A stretch of 24,270 nucleotides of DNA from NCBI GenBank assembly GCA_040878005.1, contig JBBDMW010000029.1, forward strand, positions 1 through 24,270. The letters run 5' to 3'. The DNA comes from JBBDMW01 sp040878005 (GTDB lineage Bacteria; Chloroflexota; Dehalococcoidia; Lucifugimonadales; Lucifugimonadaceae). The notes under the pieces are model-generated. The model worked only from the letters and a program-made list of their open reading frames with translations. It was not told where the DNA came from and did no database searches. Numbering within the stretch: position 1 is the first letter of the stretch; every line of letters begins with the position of its first letter. The position numbers and the translations under genes were made by a program. Shown one piece after another: positions 23,684 to 24,270 of this stretch.

Positions 23684-23726
23684 ACGTTACGGCAGATCCT
23701 AAGAATGCGAAGTGACTCAAGTCACA
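23684..23726 (-). promoter_or_regulatory. Crp-type operator and class II promoter of nosZ
   Basis: On the + strand 23711-23726 reads AGTGACTCAAGTCACA, the reverse-oriented partner of the DUF2249 operator apart from its first base. Reading leftward, the -10-like TAACGT lies at 23689-23684 after a 21-nt gap. The predicted start is near 23677, leaving a leader of about 183 nt before the nosZ ATG. No other operator was found in the 590-bp gap. Confidence 0.8.
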
Positions 23727-23773
23727 TCGGTGAGGTGGTAGACGTGCGCCAGGTCGCAAGAGCGAGGCCCATG

Positions 23774-23842
23774 CATGCCGACGTACATGCCCGAAGCATG
23801 CCTGACGGCGCCTTTTTGGCCGTACGTGAGCGCGTCGGCATG
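23774..23842. other. Possible three-way-junction RNA or DNA structure
   Basis: A 10-bp outer stem (CATGCCGACG at 23774-23783 with CGTCGGCATG at 23833-23842) encloses two hairpins: CATGC-CCGAA-GCATG (23786-23800) and ACGGC-GCCTTTTTG-GCCGT (23805-23823, with a 9-nt loop GCCTTTTTG). It lies behind the nosZ promoter. A run of seven A follows at about 23851-23857. No known RNA family was recognised. Confidence 0.35.
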
Positions 23843-23942
23843 GCTGACTTAAAAAAACAGCCCAGGAATCAGGTGAACCGTTCGCGGGACTGCCAGTGAA
23901 GAGGGAGCGATGAGAGACTGAAATTCTTTACCCGGCGGGAGG

Positions 23943-24001
23943 GGGAGCCCAGCACTTTGTGCACCAGCACGAGAGCTGGCAGCTATCTAGATGTAGCTCC
24001 C
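23943..24001. other. Cluster of short hairpins next to the insertion element
   Basis: GGGAGC (23943-23948) and GCTCCC (23996-24001) enclose GCAC-TTT-GTGC (23952-23962) and CCAGC-ACGAGA-GCTGG (23964-23979). An alternative AGCTA/TAGCT stem lies at 23981-23998. It is not a tRNA, as it has no T-loop. It may belong to the end of the insertion element or precede it. No gene is supported between 23727 and 24083. Confidence 0.3.
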
Positions 24002-24021
24002 ACAGAGGTTGTTAGCAGGTG

Positions 24022-24084
24022 CTGGGGAACCTCACTGTTGCTGCTGTAAATGTAAAAAACAGTAGGCGACAGGAGGTTCCCCAG
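24022..24084 (+). mobile_element. Inverted repeat at the left side of an IS481-like element
   Basis: CTGGGGAACCTC (24022-24033) and GAGGTTCCCCAG (24073-24084) are perfect 12-bp inverted copies. The inner ACTGTT (24034-24039) and AACAGT can extend the fold. The second arm covers most of the AGGAGG ribosome site (24071-24076) and reaches the first base of the GTG start. The outer copy may be part of the terminal inverted repeat; the other end of the element is outside the window. Confidence 0.6.
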
Positions 24085-24270
24085 TGTTGCATGGTAATGC
24101 CCGGCTGACGGTCTGCGCACGTCTTGAGATGGTCAAACAGGTCTTGTCCGGCTGGCCCCAGGCCGAGGTGGCAAGGCAGTTCAGGGTCTCAAGAGCCACC
24201 GTCTCGAAGTGGCTCGGCAGGTACAGGGCGGAAGGAAGGCCCGGCCTCTTCGACCGCAGCTCAAGGCCCG
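24084..24270 (+). CDS. IS481-like transposase, N-terminal part (cut by window edge)
   Basis: The frame from the GTG at 24084 reads LHGNARLTVCARLEMVKQVL, then SGWPQAEVARQFRVSRATVSKWLGRYRAEGRPGLFDRSSRP, and runs off the edge. This is the helix-turn-helix start of IS481/ISNCY-type transposases: NARLT..R...V..V..G....VA...GVS..TV.KW..RY..EG..GL.DRSSRP. The catalytic DDE domain would follow outside the window. AGGAGG lies 7 nt upstream of the GTG, an ideal site. Nothing seen indicates that this part is broken. Confidence 0.8.
   Translation, partial: MLHGNARLTVCARLEMVKQVLSGWPQAEVARQFRVSRATVSKWLGRYRAEGRPGLFDRSSRP

Noticed and set aside
23705..23899. 64-residue plus-strand frame over the nosZ operator region
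   Set aside because: It spans the operator and the structured element, has no ribosome site and matches no family.
23943..24001. tRNA-like gene
   Set aside because: It has a closing stem and hairpins but no T-loop GTTCRA sequence, and it is too short.

Overview
The window looks like a high-GC bacterial chromosome segment, most likely a Chloroflexota (Dehalococcoidia/SAR202-like or related) genome. The reasons are a clade II-type nos cluster, three predicted lipoproteins at the cell surface (NosZ, NosL and a c-type cytochrome), a KdpE-like response regulator, a standalone molybdopterin hydroxylase large subunit and intergenic GTCATCCTG-type repeats. The taxonomic call is an inference from gene style; there is no rRNA or tRNA in the window.

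Layout. 1-2.4 kb: dihydroxy-acid dehydratase (ilvD, +), a 21-bp tandem repeat and an IS3 transposase tail. 2.5-3.3 kb: an SDR oxidoreductase (-). 3.6-6.0 kb: a two-component pair (GAF-PAS soluble histidine kinase, then KdpE-like regulator, -). 6.07-6.9 kb: the tail of a universal stress protein gene cut off by two decayed IS3 remnants. 7.1-11.2 kb (+): an NnrS-like membrane protein, then two radical SAM/SPASM enzymes of the alternative haem (Ahb) type. 11.6-14.65 kb (-): a CopD-like membrane protein and a xanthine-dehydrogenase-family molybdopterin subunit. 14.9-15.9 kb (-): a DUF2249 protein and a Crp/Fnr-family regulator. 16.1-16.5 kb: a broken C-terminal relic of copper nitrite reductase nirK. 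16.6-23.5 kb (-): nosZ, a four-helix membrane protein in the nosB position, a single-chain NosD-NosF fusion, nosY, nosL and a cytochrome c lipoprotein. 24.08 kb to the edge: the 5' end of an IS481-like transposase.

The main finding is regulatory. Four near-identical 16-bp palindromes, (T/A)GTGAC-N4-GTCACA, lie upstream of the NnrS-like/ahb operon, the molybdopterin hydroxylase, the DUF2249 gene and nosZ. In all four, a -10-like hexamer (TAACCT, TAGCCT, CAACAT, TAACGT) begins after a gap of exactly 21 nt, the class II Crp activator geometry. The Crp/Fnr protein encoded among them has the Arg-Glu-x3-Arg recognition helix expected for TGTGA half-sites. The window therefore appears to hold a self-contained regulon linking N2O respiration, haem synthesis, an NO-response-type membrane protein, a DUF2249 protein and a molybdenum hydroxylase. 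No intact NO-forming nitrite reductase is present, only its relic, which suggests a lineage that kept N2O reduction after losing nirK.
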